NCBI GenBank assembly: GCA_019339365.1
Contig: CP079860.1
Span: forward strand, 992,001-1,056,000
Direction: 5' to 3'
Length of the DNA stretch: 64,000 nucleotides
From: Vibrio neptunius
GTDB lineage: Bacteria > Pseudomonadota > Gammaproteobacteria > Enterobacterales > Vibrionaceae
In this document: positions 24,729-35,689 of the stretch, in pieces
How positions within the stretch are numbered: the stretch's first letter is position 1
Layout: every line of letters begins with the position of its first letter
Made by a program: the position numbers and the translations under genes
The notes under the pieces: generated by a model
Told to the model about the DNA's origin: nothing
Databases searched by the model: none
Seen by the model: only the letters and a program-made list of their open reading frames with translations

Positions 24729-25805
24729 ATGGCAACAGGACGTATTCCGGCTCCTAAAGGGGGCGTAGGCACGTGGCAAAAATATCTCAAATGGTTAGAA
24801 GATAAAAACAGCAAACCTGGCCAGTTTAGCGGAGACACTAGGGAATTTGAGGGTAGCGCTGAGAGAGGTAGTGGTAGTGATACTTTAAACGCTTGCATTG
24901 CTGCAATACCACCTTTGAAAGAACTCGTTAAAGAAGTCGGTATGGTCCAGGCAAAGGAGGAGTGGATAATCCACCATCCTTGGGCCACTGAGCAGGATAT
25001 TAGCAATCCGTTTTATACAAAATTTTCTTTGCTAACCCCACACCATTTAATTTCATGCTGCGTGACCGAAGCCCTAACCAGACATTTTACTGACGTGATT
25101 GAGAATGATATCGGTTACAACGTCAACAGCCCACATAATCTGCTGATTTTACCTAACAGTACTGTTGTGGCTTGTTATCTTGGTGTGCCGCTCCATGAAG
25201 GTGGACATAAGTACGAACTTTCGGCACCTGCACTTGCTTCAACTAAGAGTATCTTGGCCAGCCAAATTGGTAAGGAAAAAGTTTGGGGGAAATTTGACGA
25301 CAAGAAAGCAGGCTACCATGCCAAAGTGTTAAAATTGGTGCATCAAGTGATCGTTAAACACTTTAAATGCAAAAAGGATCTAGATCACAATAAATTTATA
25401 GCTGATATGAATCAAGTGTCAAAAAAAATTCTTAAAAAGCTTGCCAAGTTTCACTGGTTGCTACACGAACATGGTGCTGACTATAAACCTGGAAAAGGTA
25501 ATCTTGCAGGGTGCTGCAATACGCGGTTAATTACCTCTTATATCCATGGTGAGGGCATTGTCGATGATGAGGGCACCACAAAAGCCAGCGGCCGTGAAAG
25601 TGCCAAAGGTACATTACAAACTTTACCCTGCGCCTCTAAGCGAGAGCATGAAGATGATTTACAATACTTTTTGCACATTGAGGAAGGTAGGAAAAAGTTA
25701 CGTAGGATGGGGATGAAAGTCGCCACTGAAGTCGAGTGGATCATGTCCGCAAGTTCCTCAAAAACGACAGCCACCCAAGATAACAAACAAACCGAGACCG
25801 CCTAA
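24729..25805 (+). CDS. AHH/HNH-type nuclease-like effector
   Basis: A 358-residue protein with GAGGTGA before ATG 24729. Residues about 100-165 carry TPHHLISCCVTEAL, GYNVNSPHNLLILP and GVPLHEGGHKYEL, the His-pair and N-x-P/H layout of AHH and related ADDGAH-type treble-clef nucleases seen in polymorphic toxins. A later YHAKVLKLVHQV supplies a further His. No secretion signal is present. It lies 36 bases after the PAAR-like gene and is followed by putative immunity genes, so it is likely a T6SS antibacterial nuclease. The DNA or RNA target is unknown. Confidence 0.75.
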   Translation: MATGRIPAPKGGVGTWQKYLKWLEDKNSKPGQFSGDTREFEGSAERGSGSDTLNACIAAIPPLKELVKEVGMVQAKEEWIIHHPWATEQDISNPFYTKFSLLTPHHLISCCVTEALTRHFTDVIENDIGYNVNSPHNLLILPNSTVVACYLGVPLHEGGHKYELSAPALASTKSILASQIGKEKVWGKFDDKKAGYHAKVLKLVHQVIVKHFKCKKDLDHNKFIADMNQVSKKILKKLAKFHWLLHEHGADYKPGKGNLAGCCNTRLITSYIHGEGIVDDEGTTKASGRESAKGTLQTLPCASKREHEDDLQYFLHIEEGRKKLRRMGMKVATEVEWIMSASSSKTTATQDNKQTETA

Positions 25806-25806
25806 T

Positions 25807-26358
25807 ATGACCAGTCCACAAGTGTTTTTTTTAAATGAAAACTACAACAAGCTAACGGATTTACTGGTTCCTGAGCATGATCTCGCCCAGCTTTTTATTA
25901 GCCAAACCGAGCTGTCTACCGCCCGCCCTTTGCCCTACAGAAGCCTACAAGTGCCTTCGATGTATCGTAAAAAGCTCTACGACGGTGATGGCCTATTTGT
26001 CGATGAAGAGATTTACCAAATTCTCGCCAGCAGCGGCGCCCGTGGCCTGTATATAGTGCCGGTGCAGATTCGCTTTAGTGACGATATCACCTTTAACTAT
26101 TACCGTGTTGACACGCGCCAAGAATTTGATCTTATCGACCTCGCCCAATCTACCGTTGATGAAGACGGTGACCTAGAGGAAGTCGTGCTTGATACCACGC
26201 CCCTCACCCAACAGACCGAGGCCGATTTTACCTTATTTCGCTTAAACGGCCTCGACGCTATTCAGTATATGGTCAGCGAGGGGTTGCGTGATAAGCTGGT
26301 GTCTTTTCATGATGATATTGTGCTCAGCAGCGAACAGGACTATGAACTACTATGGTGA
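25807..26358 (+). CDS. putative immunity protein (Imm43/DUF1629-like)
   Basis: A 183-residue acidic cytoplasmic protein whose ATG lies one base after the effector's stop. The C-terminal part (FRLNGLDAIQYMVSEGLRDKL) resembles the end of DUF1629/Imm43 immunity proteins. Translation is coupled to the effector. This is a single-copy gene: only its last 14 codons were copied with each repeat of the following module. It is the likeliest cognate immunity. Confidence 0.6.
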   Translation: MTSPQVFFLNENYNKLTDLLVPEHDLAQLFISQTELSTARPLPYRSLQVPSMYRKKLYDGDGLFVDEEIYQILASSGARGLYIVPVQIRFSDDITFNYYRVDTRQEFDLIDLAQSTVDEDGDLEEVVLDTTPLTQQTEADFTLFRLNGLDAIQYMVSEGLRDKLVSFHDDIVLSSEQDYELLW

Positions 26359-26747
26359 TTGACGGCTATTTTAAACTCGATACCGCGAGTTATTTACAGT
26401 GCCCGGTAAAGGCCCATTTGGGGCATAAGGTGATTGGCGTTGAGCCAGATTTAGCGTTTGACCTAACCTTAACCCCACCTCGGGTATTTATCCGCAATGA
26501 ACTGGTGGATCTATTAGGTGAGCTTACGCCTAAACTAATTCAGGGCGCTTACCTTAACCCAAACAATACACATGCCTATCAAAACTTTAGCGTGATCACC
26601 GCGGACCACTTTAGCCTGCCTAAAGTGGAGGCCGATGATGCCCTGCCCGCGGTATTTTACTACCAGCAAGCTCTATACCTTTCACTAACACTGCTGGACG
26701 AGATGACGCATAATAAAAAACTTAGGGATATTGAATACAGAGTGTAA
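26352..26747 (+). CDS. putative immunity-module protein A, copy 1
   Basis: A 131-residue protein overlapping the previous gene by seven bases (ATG 26352). Acidic, alpha/beta, with conserved PDLAFDLTLTPPRVFIRNELVDLLGE. Nearly identical copies lie at 29135 (split by an IS) and at 33129. No family is recognised. Acidity and the repeated location beside a toxin suggest an immunity protein. Confidence 0.6.
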   Translation: MVIDGYFKLDTASYLQCPVKAHLGHKVIGVEPDLAFDLTLTPPRVFIRNELVDLLGELTPKLIQGAYLNPNNTHAYQNFSVITADHFSLPKVEADDALPAVFYYQQALYLSLTLLDEMTHNKKLRDIEYRV

Positions 26748-26749
26748 CT

Positions 26750-27625
26750 ATGACTGAACCGACCATGGAGCGTATCAACCAATGCCTAGCCCAAGCCAAC
26801 TTTTCAGCGGTGGCAAAAATTAAGTCTTACTTCCAGATATGGGAAGTGATAGATGCCATTCTTAAAGATAGCAACTTTAGTGAAGAAACCAATTTTGAAC
26901 GAATCCGAGTATTACTTAGGGCTGGTATCTTAACCGAGCTCAATGTTCTGGAATACTATAATAGTGATGTCGAAGATATGGACTTGTCTTATGAACACTG
27001 TCCATTGGTCAAAATACTGGCGCCATTAGAGCGCGATGGTACCTTATATCTATCCGGCTCGGAAACTATTTACCAACTTGGCCAAGATTTTTATTTGGAT
27101 TATATAAAAAATATAATTTTACTCGGCGGAAGAGTGGATCATGATGGCTTGCTGTACTGGGTCTTTGACGGCAGAAGTGAGTTTGAAATGTTCAACTATC
27201 TTCTGGATAACTTCCATATAAAACCAGAGGCCATTAACTTTGCTGCGGGAGCAATAATACTTAATAATTATTGGAAAAAGCGTAATTCAGAAGAAAAAGG
27301 CAGGGCTGCATTTAAAAAGTTAATTGAAAAAGGCATCGATATTAATCTGCCTTTCAATAATGGCAATGACTTTAATTCTTTCTTGGGGCTCGTGTTTTGC
27401 CTTGATCCTATTGTGTTTGAGCAGTATTTATTACAAAAACCCAATCAACACATTATCGCTGATTTACCATGGGGTTTTGCGATTGAGAATGAATACTTTC
27501 ATGATAAGCAATTGCAATTGGTTAAAAAACTGATGGAATTGGGCTATCAGCTTCCGCTGGATGAGGTCATCGAGTTACTGGAAGAACAAGAGCTGGACGA
27601 TTACGCAAAAGCCCTTGCCCACTAA
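26750..27625 (+). CDS. ankyrin-like putative immunity-module protein B, copy 1
   Basis: A 291-residue acidic helical protein starting two bases after protein A's stop. Several helix pairs look like degenerate ankyrin repeats (for example KKLIEKGIDINLPF and VKKLMELGYQLPLDE). A full paralogue is at 30771; a truncated 5' copy is at 33527 and a 3' remnant at 41080. It is probably an accessory immunity or adaptor protein that binds a partner. Not assigned to a named family. Confidence 0.6.
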   Translation: MTEPTMERINQCLAQANFSAVAKIKSYFQIWEVIDAILKDSNFSEETNFERIRVLLRAGILTELNVLEYYNSDVEDMDLSYEHCPLVKILAPLERDGTLYLSGSETIYQLGQDFYLDYIKNIILLGGRVDHDGLLYWVFDGRSEFEMFNYLLDNFHIKPEAINFAAGAIILNNYWKKRNSEEKGRAAFKKLIEKGIDINLPFNNGNDFNSFLGLVFCLDPIVFEQYLLQKPNQHIIADLPWGFAIENEYFHDKQLQLVKKLMELGYQLPLDEVIELLEEQELDDYAKALAH

Positions 27626-27756
27626 GCTGACGCTCGCCCCTAAGCCTATTCTGCTAAGGGGCTTATATTTCCCCTCAATACATCTTAGTGATAAAACGCT
27701 TTTCATATGCTGATAGGTGGTTAGAGAAGAGATCAAATTGACGACGGGGCGTCATT

Positions 27757-27801
27757 ATGAATGAAGTAAGTATCGAACATATTGAACAAAGTCTAATCTA
27801 A
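27757..27801 (+). pseudogene. decayed 5' remnant of protein B
   Basis: ATG followed by NEVSIEHIEQSLI and a stop mirrors the start of protein B (TEPTIEHINQCLA). Further weak similarity continues in the bases that follow. An equivalent, more decayed remnant lies near 31766. Each repeat unit thus holds a dead extra copy. Confidence 0.5.
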
Positions 27802-27911
27802 ACCAAATTTTCAACCTTAACATTGACGAAACTTTATGACGTTATTGGGTTATGTTGTTGAACTCCAGCTTGATTTGACAACGCTTAATCAAAAAAACTA
27901 AGGAAATAACC

Positions 27912-28892
27912 ATGGACACTAACCACGACACAGCAGAGCTAGAGCAAATGTTAATCAGGCTCAAACTAGACGACTCCGCGTTGAGTGAGATTAAAAACCA
28001 AACCCCTGAACTTTGCAATATTGCGATCCAAGCTCACCCCGAAGCATTGCAGTATGTACAAACCCAAACCCCTGAACTGTGTCTTACAGCAGTAAAGCTC
28101 AGTGGATGGGCACTACCCCATGTAAAAGAACAAACCGCAGAGATTTGCCTTGAGGCGGTTAAGCAAACTGGCTACGTATTACGCTTTGTCAAACAACAAA
28201 CTCCAGAGATTTGTTTGGCTGCCATTCAACACAGTGCTTTAGCGCTCCAACAGGTAAAGGAACAGACACCGGAGCTTTGCTTGGCAGCGGTTAAGCAAAA
28301 TGGCAATGCGTTACGTTTTGTAAAACAGCAGACCCCTGAGATATGTGCTATTGCGGTTACTCAGAACGGCTATGCAATAGAGCATGTTAAAGAGCAGACC
28401 CCTGAGCTGTGTCTTGCTGCGGTAACGCAAGATGGCAATATATTAGAGCATGTAAAACAGCAGACGCCGGAACTTTGCCTTGCAGCGGTAAGGCAAAATG
28501 GCAACGCACTACGCTATGTCAAAGAGCAGAGCGCTGAGATTTGCCGCGAAGCGGTAAAACAAAATGGCCGCGTATTATCAATGGTACAAGATCAAACCTC
28601 TGAGATCTGTCTTGAGGCGGCAAAGAATTGTGGTTCTGTATTACAGGAAATTGATCAGCAAACGCCTGAAATTTGTCTTGCAGCGGTAACGCAGAACGGT
28701 ATGGTATTAAATTATGTAAAAGAGCAAACCCCTGAGATTTGTCTTAAAGCGGTAAAACAAAATGGTTACGCACTACGCCATGTAAAACAACAAACGACCG
28801 AGATTTGTTTGGCAGCGGTAAAGCAAAATAGCCACGTATTAAAGTATGTAAAAAATCAAACCCCTGAGATTCTTTTAGCTGCGGGTAAGTAG
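27912..28892 (+). CDS. DUF4116-like repeat protein C, copy 1
   Basis: A 326-residue protein behind AAGGAAAT made almost wholly of about 14 tandem 22-residue repeats with consensus QTPEICLAAVKQNGxALRxVKE. Each repeat has one Cys in a fixed place, so the fold is a helical solenoid like DUF4116 proteins. No signal peptide. It lies in the immunity module with its own palindromic terminator, and a copy with shifted repeat composition is at 31908. It probably acts by protein binding. Repeats at the DNA level favour expansion and contraction. Confidence 0.7.
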   Translation: MDTNHDTAELEQMLIRLKLDDSALSEIKNQTPELCNIAIQAHPEALQYVQTQTPELCLTAVKLSGWALPHVKEQTAEICLEAVKQTGYVLRFVKQQTPEICLAAIQHSALALQQVKEQTPELCLAAVKQNGNALRFVKQQTPEICAIAVTQNGYAIEHVKEQTPELCLAAVTQDGNILEHVKQQTPELCLAAVRQNGNALRYVKEQSAEICREAVKQNGRVLSMVQDQTSEICLEAAKNCGSVLQEIDQQTPEICLAAVTQNGMVLNYVKEQTPEICLKAVKQNGYALRHVKQQTTEICLAAVKQNSHVLKYVKNQTPEILLAAGK

Positions 28893-28921
28893 GGTAGAAA
28901 GCTCACGGCTCTACAAAAAAC

Positions 28922-28984
28922 AGGGCGTTTAATAGTCTGAGACAGATTGTTTTTAAATGTCTTAAACACTGGTTAAACGCCCTT
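28922..28984 (+). terminator. long palindrome/terminator of unit 1
   Basis: AGGGCGTTTAA (28922-28932) pairs with TTAAACGCCCT at the far end, with a bulged inner stem; A-rich bases follow. The same structure is at 32918-32977 after copy 2. Confidence 0.55.
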
Positions 28985-29368
28985 AAAAATCTATGACTTA
29001 TCGAGATAAATAAGCAGTGCTCCCAAGCTGCTAGTAACTTGATTTTATCGCTCTTATGGCTGGCTGGACGAGATAACGCGCAATAAAAAACTTAGGGATA
29101 TTGTGCTCAGTACCGAACAGGACTATGAACTACTATGGTGATTGACGGTTATTTTAAACTCGATGCCGCGAGTTATTTACAGTGCCCGGTAAAGGCCCAT
29201 TTGGGGCATAAGGTGATTGGCGTTGAACCCGATTTGGCGTTTGATCTAACCCTAACTCCACCTCGGGTGTTTATCCGTAATGAGCTGGTGGACCTGTTAG
29301 GTGTAGTGGTTTAATGATCCCGGACACCAAATTAGGTGGTAAAGTCTCCACCATACATGAGGTGTTCA

Positions 29369-30528
<1,160 letters not shown>

Positions 30529-30770
30529 CCACTACAAGGTGAGCTTACGCCTAAGCTGATTCAGGGCGCTTACCTTAACCCAAACAATACTCATGCCTAT
30601 CAAAACTTTCGCGTGATCACCGCAGACCACTTTAGCCTGCCTAAAGTGGAGGCCGACGATGCCCTGCCCGCAGTATTTTACTACCAGCAAGCTATTTACC
30701 TTTCACTAACACTGCTGGACGAAATGACGCGCAATAAAAAACTTAAGGATATTGAATACAGAGTATAAAT

Positions 30771-31655
30771 ATGACTGAACCGACCATAGAACACATCAAC
30801 CAATGCCTAGCCCAAGCCAACTTTGCAGCGGTGGCAAAAATTAATTCTTACTACCAGATATGGGAGGTGATAGATGCCATTCTTGAAGATAGCAACTTTA
30901 GTGAAGAAACCAATTTTGAACGAATCCGAGTATTACTTAGAGCTGGTATTTTAACCGATCTAAACATTCTGGAATTTTATAATAGTGATGTCGAAGATAT
31001 GGACTTGTCTTATGAACATTGCCCACTGGTCAAAATACTGGCGCCACTAGAACGAGATGGAACCTTATATTTATCTGACTCTGAAGCTATTTACGAGCTC
31101 AGTTGGGATCTGTATCTGGATTATATAAAAAGTATTGTCTTGCTCGGCGGAAGAGTAGACCATGATGGATTATTGTGTTGGTTGTTTGATGATAGATACG
31201 AAGTTGAGATGTTTAATTACTTAATGGACAATTTCAATATAAAAAAAGAGACAGTAAACTATGTTGCAGCACAATTATTATACAAGAAATACTGTAGCGA
31301 TGAAGAGCCAGATGAGGAAGATAGGGCTTTGTTTAACCGGTTAATTGAAAAAGGTATTGATATTAATCTACCTTTCGATGAAAACTCTCATATGTCTGCA
31401 TTTCACTCATTTCTCGGTGCTGCTTTATTTTGTTCACCTGATCTTTTTGAGCAATATCTATTACAGAGACCTAGCCAAGAGATTATTAAAAACTTACCTT
31501 GGTCATACCCTATTAGCGAAGCTGCTTTCACTGACAAACACTTACATTTAATAAATAAACTTATCGAGCTCGGTTATCATGTCCCTGTAGATGAAATAAT
31601 TTCGGAACTAGAAGAATACGAATATTTTGATTACGCCAAAGCCCTTGCTCATTAA
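30771..31655 (+). CDS. ankyrin-like putative immunity-module protein B, copy 2
   Basis: A 294-residue paralogue of the gene at 26750. The first 120 residues are nearly identical; residues about 150-260 diverge (for example EPDEEDRALFNRLIEKG), and both end in DYAKALAH. The variable middle against conserved ends suggests that the middle faces the bound partner. Its start is two bases after the split protein A copy. Confidence 0.6.
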   Translation: MTEPTIEHINQCLAQANFAAVAKINSYYQIWEVIDAILEDSNFSEETNFERIRVLLRAGILTDLNILEFYNSDVEDMDLSYEHCPLVKILAPLERDGTLYLSDSEAIYELSWDLYLDYIKSIVLLGGRVDHDGLLCWLFDDRYEVEMFNYLMDNFNIKKETVNYVAAQLLYKKYCSDEEPDEEDRALFNRLIEKGIDINLPFDENSHMSAFHSFLGAALFCSPDLFEQYLLQRPSQEIIKNLPWSYPISEAAFTDKHLHLINKLIELGYHVPVDEIISELEEYEYFDYAKALAH

Positions 31656-31907
31656 GCTGACTCTGCCCCTAAGCTTATTCTGTTTAGGGGTTTATACTGT
31701 CTATACCTCAACGATAAAGTGCCCGGCGGTAAGAGAAGAAGTCAAATTGATTACAGGGTGGGGTTATGAATTAAGTTATTATCGAAAATATTGACCAAGG
31801 TCTAATCTAAGCCAAGTTTGTAAACTTAACATTGATGATACTGGGTTATGTTGTTGAACTCCAGCCTGATTTGACAACGCTTAATCAAAAAAACTAAGGG
31901 AATAACC

Positions 31908-32888
31908 ATGGACACTACCCACGACAAAGCAGAGCTAAGCAAAGTTTTAATCAGGCTCAAACAAAACGGCTCCGCGTTGAGTGAGATTAAAAACCAAACC
32001 CCTGAACTTTGCAATATCGCGATTCAAGCTCACCCCGAAGCATTGCAGTATGTACAAAACCAAACCCCTGAACTGTGTCTTACAGCAGTAAAGCTCAGTG
32101 GATGGGCACTACCCCATGTAAAAGAGCAAACCGCAGAGATTTGCCTTGAGGCGGTTAAGCAAACTGGCCACGTATTACGCTTTGTCAAACAACAAACTCC
32201 AGAGATTTGTTTGGCTGCCATTCAACACAGTGGTTTAGCGCTTCAACAGGTAAAGGAACAGACACCGGAGCTTTGTTTGGCAGCGGTCAAGCAAAATGGC
32301 AACGCACTACGCTATGTAGAACAGCAGACCTCTGAGATATGTTTTGCTGCGGTTAGGCAGAACGGATACGCACTAGAACATACAAAAGAGCAGACCCCTG
32401 AGCTGTGTCTTGCCGCGGTCAAGCAGAATGGCGAGGTACTAGAACATGCAAAACAGCAGACGCCGGAACTTTGTCTTGCAGCGGTAAGGCAAAATGGCAA
32501 CGCATTACGCTATGTCAAAGAGCAGACCCCCAAGATTTGCCTTGCTGCAGTAAAGCAGAGTGGATGGGCAATAATGCATGTAAAGGAGCAAACCCCTGAG
32601 CTTTGTCTAGCAGCGGTTAAACAAAATGGGTTGGCAATAAAGTATGTACCAGAGCAAACCCCTGAGCTTTGTCTGGAAGCAGTAAAGCAAAACGGCTACG
32701 TGTTAAGAGAAATAAAAAAACGGACACCTGAGATTTGTTTAGCAGCAGTAAAGCAAAATGGCCATGTATTAAGCTGTGTATCAGAGCAAACTCCCGAGAT
32801 TTGTTTGGCAGCGGTAAAGCAAAATAGCGACGCGTTAAAGTACGTAAAAAAGCAAACCCCTGAGATTCTTTTAGCTGCGGGTAAGTAG
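31908..32888 (+). CDS. DUF4116-like repeat protein C, copy 2
   Basis: A 326-residue paralogue of 27912 with the same 22-residue, one-Cys repeat. The first seven or so repeats and the last repeat match copy 1; the middle differs by substitutions within repeats (WAIMHVKEQ, LAIKYVPEQ, KRTPEIC). Equal length with internal divergence points to gene conversion or shuffling between repeats. Confidence 0.7.
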   Translation: MDTTHDKAELSKVLIRLKQNGSALSEIKNQTPELCNIAIQAHPEALQYVQNQTPELCLTAVKLSGWALPHVKEQTAEICLEAVKQTGHVLRFVKQQTPEICLAAIQHSGLALQQVKEQTPELCLAAVKQNGNALRYVEQQTSEICFAAVRQNGYALEHTKEQTPELCLAAVKQNGEVLEHAKQQTPELCLAAVRQNGNALRYVKEQTPKICLAAVKQSGWAIMHVKEQTPELCLAAVKQNGLAIKYVPEQTPELCLEAVKQNGYVLREIKKRTPEICLAAVKQNGHVLSCVSEQTPEICLAAVKQNSDALKYVKKQTPEILLAAGK

Positions 32889-32917
32889 GGTAGAAAGCTC
32901 ACGGCTCTACAAAAAAC

Positions 32918-32977
32918 AGGGCGTTTAATAGTCTGAGCGTGATTGTTTTTTACATGTCTCGCACACTAAACGCCCTT
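32918..32977 (+). terminator. long palindrome/terminator of unit 2
   Basis: AGGGCGTTTA and its partner TAAACGCCCT bracket a bulged inner stem, as at 28922. The inner arms differ between the two copies. Confidence 0.5.
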
Positions 32978-33128
32978 AAAAAATCTATGACTTATCGAGA
33001 TAAATAAGCAGTGCTCCCAAGCTGCTAGTAACTTGATTTTATCGCTCTTATGGCTGGCTGGACGAGATAACGCGCAATAAAAAACCTAGGGATATTGTGC
33101 TCAGCAGCGAACAGGACTATGAACTACT

Positions 33129-33524
33129 ATGGTGATTGACGGCTATTTTAAACTCGATACCGCGAGTTATTTACAGTGCCCGGTAAAGGCCCATTTGGGG
33201 CATAAGGTAATTGGCGTTGAACCCGATTTGGCGTTTGACCTAACCTTAACCCCGCCACGAGTATTTATCCGCAATGAGCTGGTGGACTTGCTGGGTGAGC
33301 TTACGCCTAAACTGATCCAAGGCGCTTATCTTAATCCAAACAATACTCATGCTTATCAAAACTTTAGCGTGATCACCGCAGACCACTTTAGCCTGCCTAA
33401 AGTGGAGGCCGATGATGCCTTGCCCACGGTATTTTACTACCAGCAAGCTCTTTACCTTTCACTGGCCCTGCTGGACGAGATGACGTGCAATAAAAAACTT
33501 AAGGATATTGAATACAGAGTATAG
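33129..33524 (+). CDS. putative immunity-module protein A, copy 3
   Basis: A 131-residue protein nearly identical to the 26352 product (differences near the end: PTVFYYQQALYLSLALLDEMT). The frame is intact and preceded, as in the other copies, by the last codons of the Imm43-like gene. Confidence 0.65.
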   Translation: MVIDGYFKLDTASYLQCPVKAHLGHKVIGVEPDLAFDLTLTPPRVFIRNELVDLLGELTPKLIQGAYLNPNNTHAYQNFSVITADHFSLPKVEADDALPTVFYYQQALYLSLALLDEMTCNKKLKDIEYRV

Positions 33525-33526
33525 CC

Positions 33527-33703
33527 ATGACTACAAAGACCATTGAAAACGTCAACCACCTCCTTATCCAAGCCAACTTGCCTCCAGTAACAGATAAACG
33601 TGTGGATATGTGGAATGCGCTCCCTGCCATTCTGTGGGACAAGAAACTTAGTCAAGACATCAACTGTGAACCAGGGCGCGAGCATACTTTGATTAATTTA
33701 TAA
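33527..33703 (+). pseudogene. truncated protein B, copy 3 (5' part)
   Basis: A 58-codon frame starting two bases after protein A copy 3. Its start (TIENVNHLLIQANLPPV) aligns with protein B but is the most diverged copy, and it stops at the edge of the ISAs1-like remnant. The matching 3' end appears at 41080-41208, so about 7.4 kb of foreign DNA now separates the halves. Confidence 0.7.
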
Positions 33704-33704
33704 C

Positions 33705-34590
33705 CCAAAGAATACTTGTGCTCTGTAATCGTAACACTAACCCGCTTTTTTTAGTTTTTGTCTTTGGCTTGGAGCACCGCACTCACATTGTTTGAGCATG
33801 TTCATCACAAAGCGTCTAAACAAAGCAATATTTTCCACAGCACCCTCTAAACAGATTCGTGAACTGTCTTCGTTAAAAACAACATCTAAAACATAGTGTT
33901 GGCTGTTTTTGATTCGCCAGTGTTGACGGATATAATGACCAAGTAGCTTGTGGTTGGGTGAAAGAGAGTTGATATGATACGAGGTATCTACAGTCCCTTT
34001 CCCGTTGATGGTACGATGACGTTCTACGGCAATAATACTGCGTATTGTTGGCCACTTTTCCGCGAGTTCCTGAGGTAGCTTTGCTTTGAGTTGAAACACA
34101 ATACGCTCTTCTTTTCTCCCATGCAGAGTCTGCGTTACTTCCGTCACCACTTTTTCTTTCTTCACGTCAAAAATGGCTTGAAATTGAGATACAACGGCAT
34201 CTCTCAACTTAGGTTGTTTCTTCTTTACTTGGACAACAACATGGGCGTTTTTCGCCGCCATTTTTTTAATATCTTACGCTGACAATGTAATGCATCAACG
34301 GTGATAATACTACCTTTAACGTTAATAATATCAAGCATCTGCCGTACAACATTAATTTCGCCATTCTTTGTTTCTGTCGGTTTCTGGCTGAGAACAAGAC
34401 CACGCTCTGTATCGTAGGCAGTGACCGGTTGTAGTGCCGTTTTGGGGTGAGAGCGATAAGAACCGCGAAGTACTTTTCCATCGAAAGCGATAACGGGTTT
34501 ACTCTGATTTTCTCTTTGCTCATTAATCCACAATGCGAGAGCTTCGAGTAAAGACTCGGCGATCCCGCCCTGAACTCTTGCTTGGGTATA
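33705..34590 (-). mobile_element. ISAs1-family element remnant
   Basis: Minus-strand transposase sequence with ISAs1 marks but no complete ends. It marks the left edge of the AT-rich operon inserted into the immunity array. Boundaries are approximate. Confidence 0.65.
33737..34533 (-). pseudogene. ISAs1-family transposase, truncated and frameshifted
   Basis: Two minus frames, 34533-34225 and 34261-33737, join if the A-run at 34261-34267 (seven) had eight bases. The N-terminal part shows KPVIAFDGKVLRGSY and GSIITVDALHCQR. The C-terminal part shows HYVLDVVFNEDSSR, RIKNSQHYVLD and the family's basic end. The first 80 or so residues of a full ISAs1 transposase are missing. Confidence 0.75.
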
Positions 34591-34734
34591 GTTATTTTAA
34601 ATAATTTATCTATTAATAATTTAAGGTATTACCTCCTATCTGAAAGTATGTTTACTGACATGGTGCATAGATAGCTAGATACAAAAATTAAGGTTAATTC
34701 AGGCAAACAAGTGGGTATAAAAGGAATTTCGATA

Positions 34735-35680
34735 ATGGCCAAGAAAAAATATTTTAATGATTATTATCTAAAGCATAACCCTCTATTAACGCAAAGACTA
34801 GGATGGATAGCTATTGGATTATATTGTTTAGCGACTGCTGTATCATCCGTTTGGGTTAACTATTCGTTCTCGACTTTTAATTCAGAGGCACTAATATTTT
34901 TTACTGTATTGGTTGCTCAGATTTCATTCATTACATTATGCTATTTAAAACAAGGTGATTTTACTTTTTTTATTATCAATAACTTTAAATCAGTAGCGAT
35001 TTTGAATGTATTAACGCTATTTTGTTGGTTGTTTATGTTCATGGCTCTTCAGAAAATCGAAGCCTCTGTAGAGTCAGCTATATATCAAGGATGGATACCA
35101 ATAATTGTAATTGTTGTGGAGTATTTAATACATAAGGAAATACCTAAGAAGAGTCTTATTATATCAGTGTTGTTCTTGGCTTTTTTCTTGGGATTACTTG
35201 GTTACACTAGAGTTTATTTTGAAGGTGGTATAAATGACTCTTTGATACAAGGGGTTATATACGCGTCCATAGCAGGAGTAACAGCAGCTTTGTATATGGT
35301 GTACTCTGAGTTTCTTTTTTTATAAGAGAGGATTTACTGTTTTAAATATTTTAGCATCGAGGTTTATAATGTTACTCGTTTATATTGTTTTCTCAAGCTA
35401 TGATTCCATAAGGATTCTATATGAATCAGAAGTTACGATATTGGTAAGCATGGCTATATTATCTCTCACATTTATAGTGGCTCCAATATATTTATTACAG
35501 TATTCAATAGTGACGTTGGGGTCGAGTCGAGTTTCAATTATAACACCTTTAGTTCCAAGTTTTTCACTGGGTTTAGAATATTTTTATGTATCTTGGGTCA
35601 ATTATTTTGTGCCTATTTTAGTAATTCTTGTTTGCATTAGTGTTTTATTTGCAAATTATTACAAGTCGAAAAAACGGTAA
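34735..35680 (+). pseudogene. DMT/EamA-type exporter, frameshifted at T7
   Basis: Starts at ATG 34735 behind AAAAGGA and encodes about ten membrane helices in two frames. Frame one stops at 35325, frame two runs to 35680. Removing one T from the run at 35315-35321 joins them as YSEFLFYKRGFTVLN, giving about 314 residues, the usual EamA length. It would export the product of the following enzymes. The shift may be an assembly error or a phase-variable switch. Confidence 0.7.
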
Positions 35681-35689
35681 GGGAATAAA

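Larger units (their letters stand above)
26314..29096 (+). repeat. amplified immunity module, unit 1
   Basis: Unit 1 runs from GATATTG near the end of the Imm43-like gene through protein A, ankyrin-like protein B and DUF4116-like protein C. Unit 2 is 29097-33090 (with an IS3 insertion) and unit 3 starts at 33091 and is truncated. Both junctions (29097 and 33091) join the end of a gene-A fragment to the end of the Imm43-like gene at the shared 7-mer GATATTG. Confidence 0.85.

Noticed and set aside
28922..28984. Palindrome with GTTTAAT...GTTAAAC resembling an integron attC site
   Set aside because: Copy 2 (32918-32977) lacks the GTTRRRY end, the spacing is that of a bulged terminator, and the units are explained by tandem duplication at GATATTG, not cassette capture.
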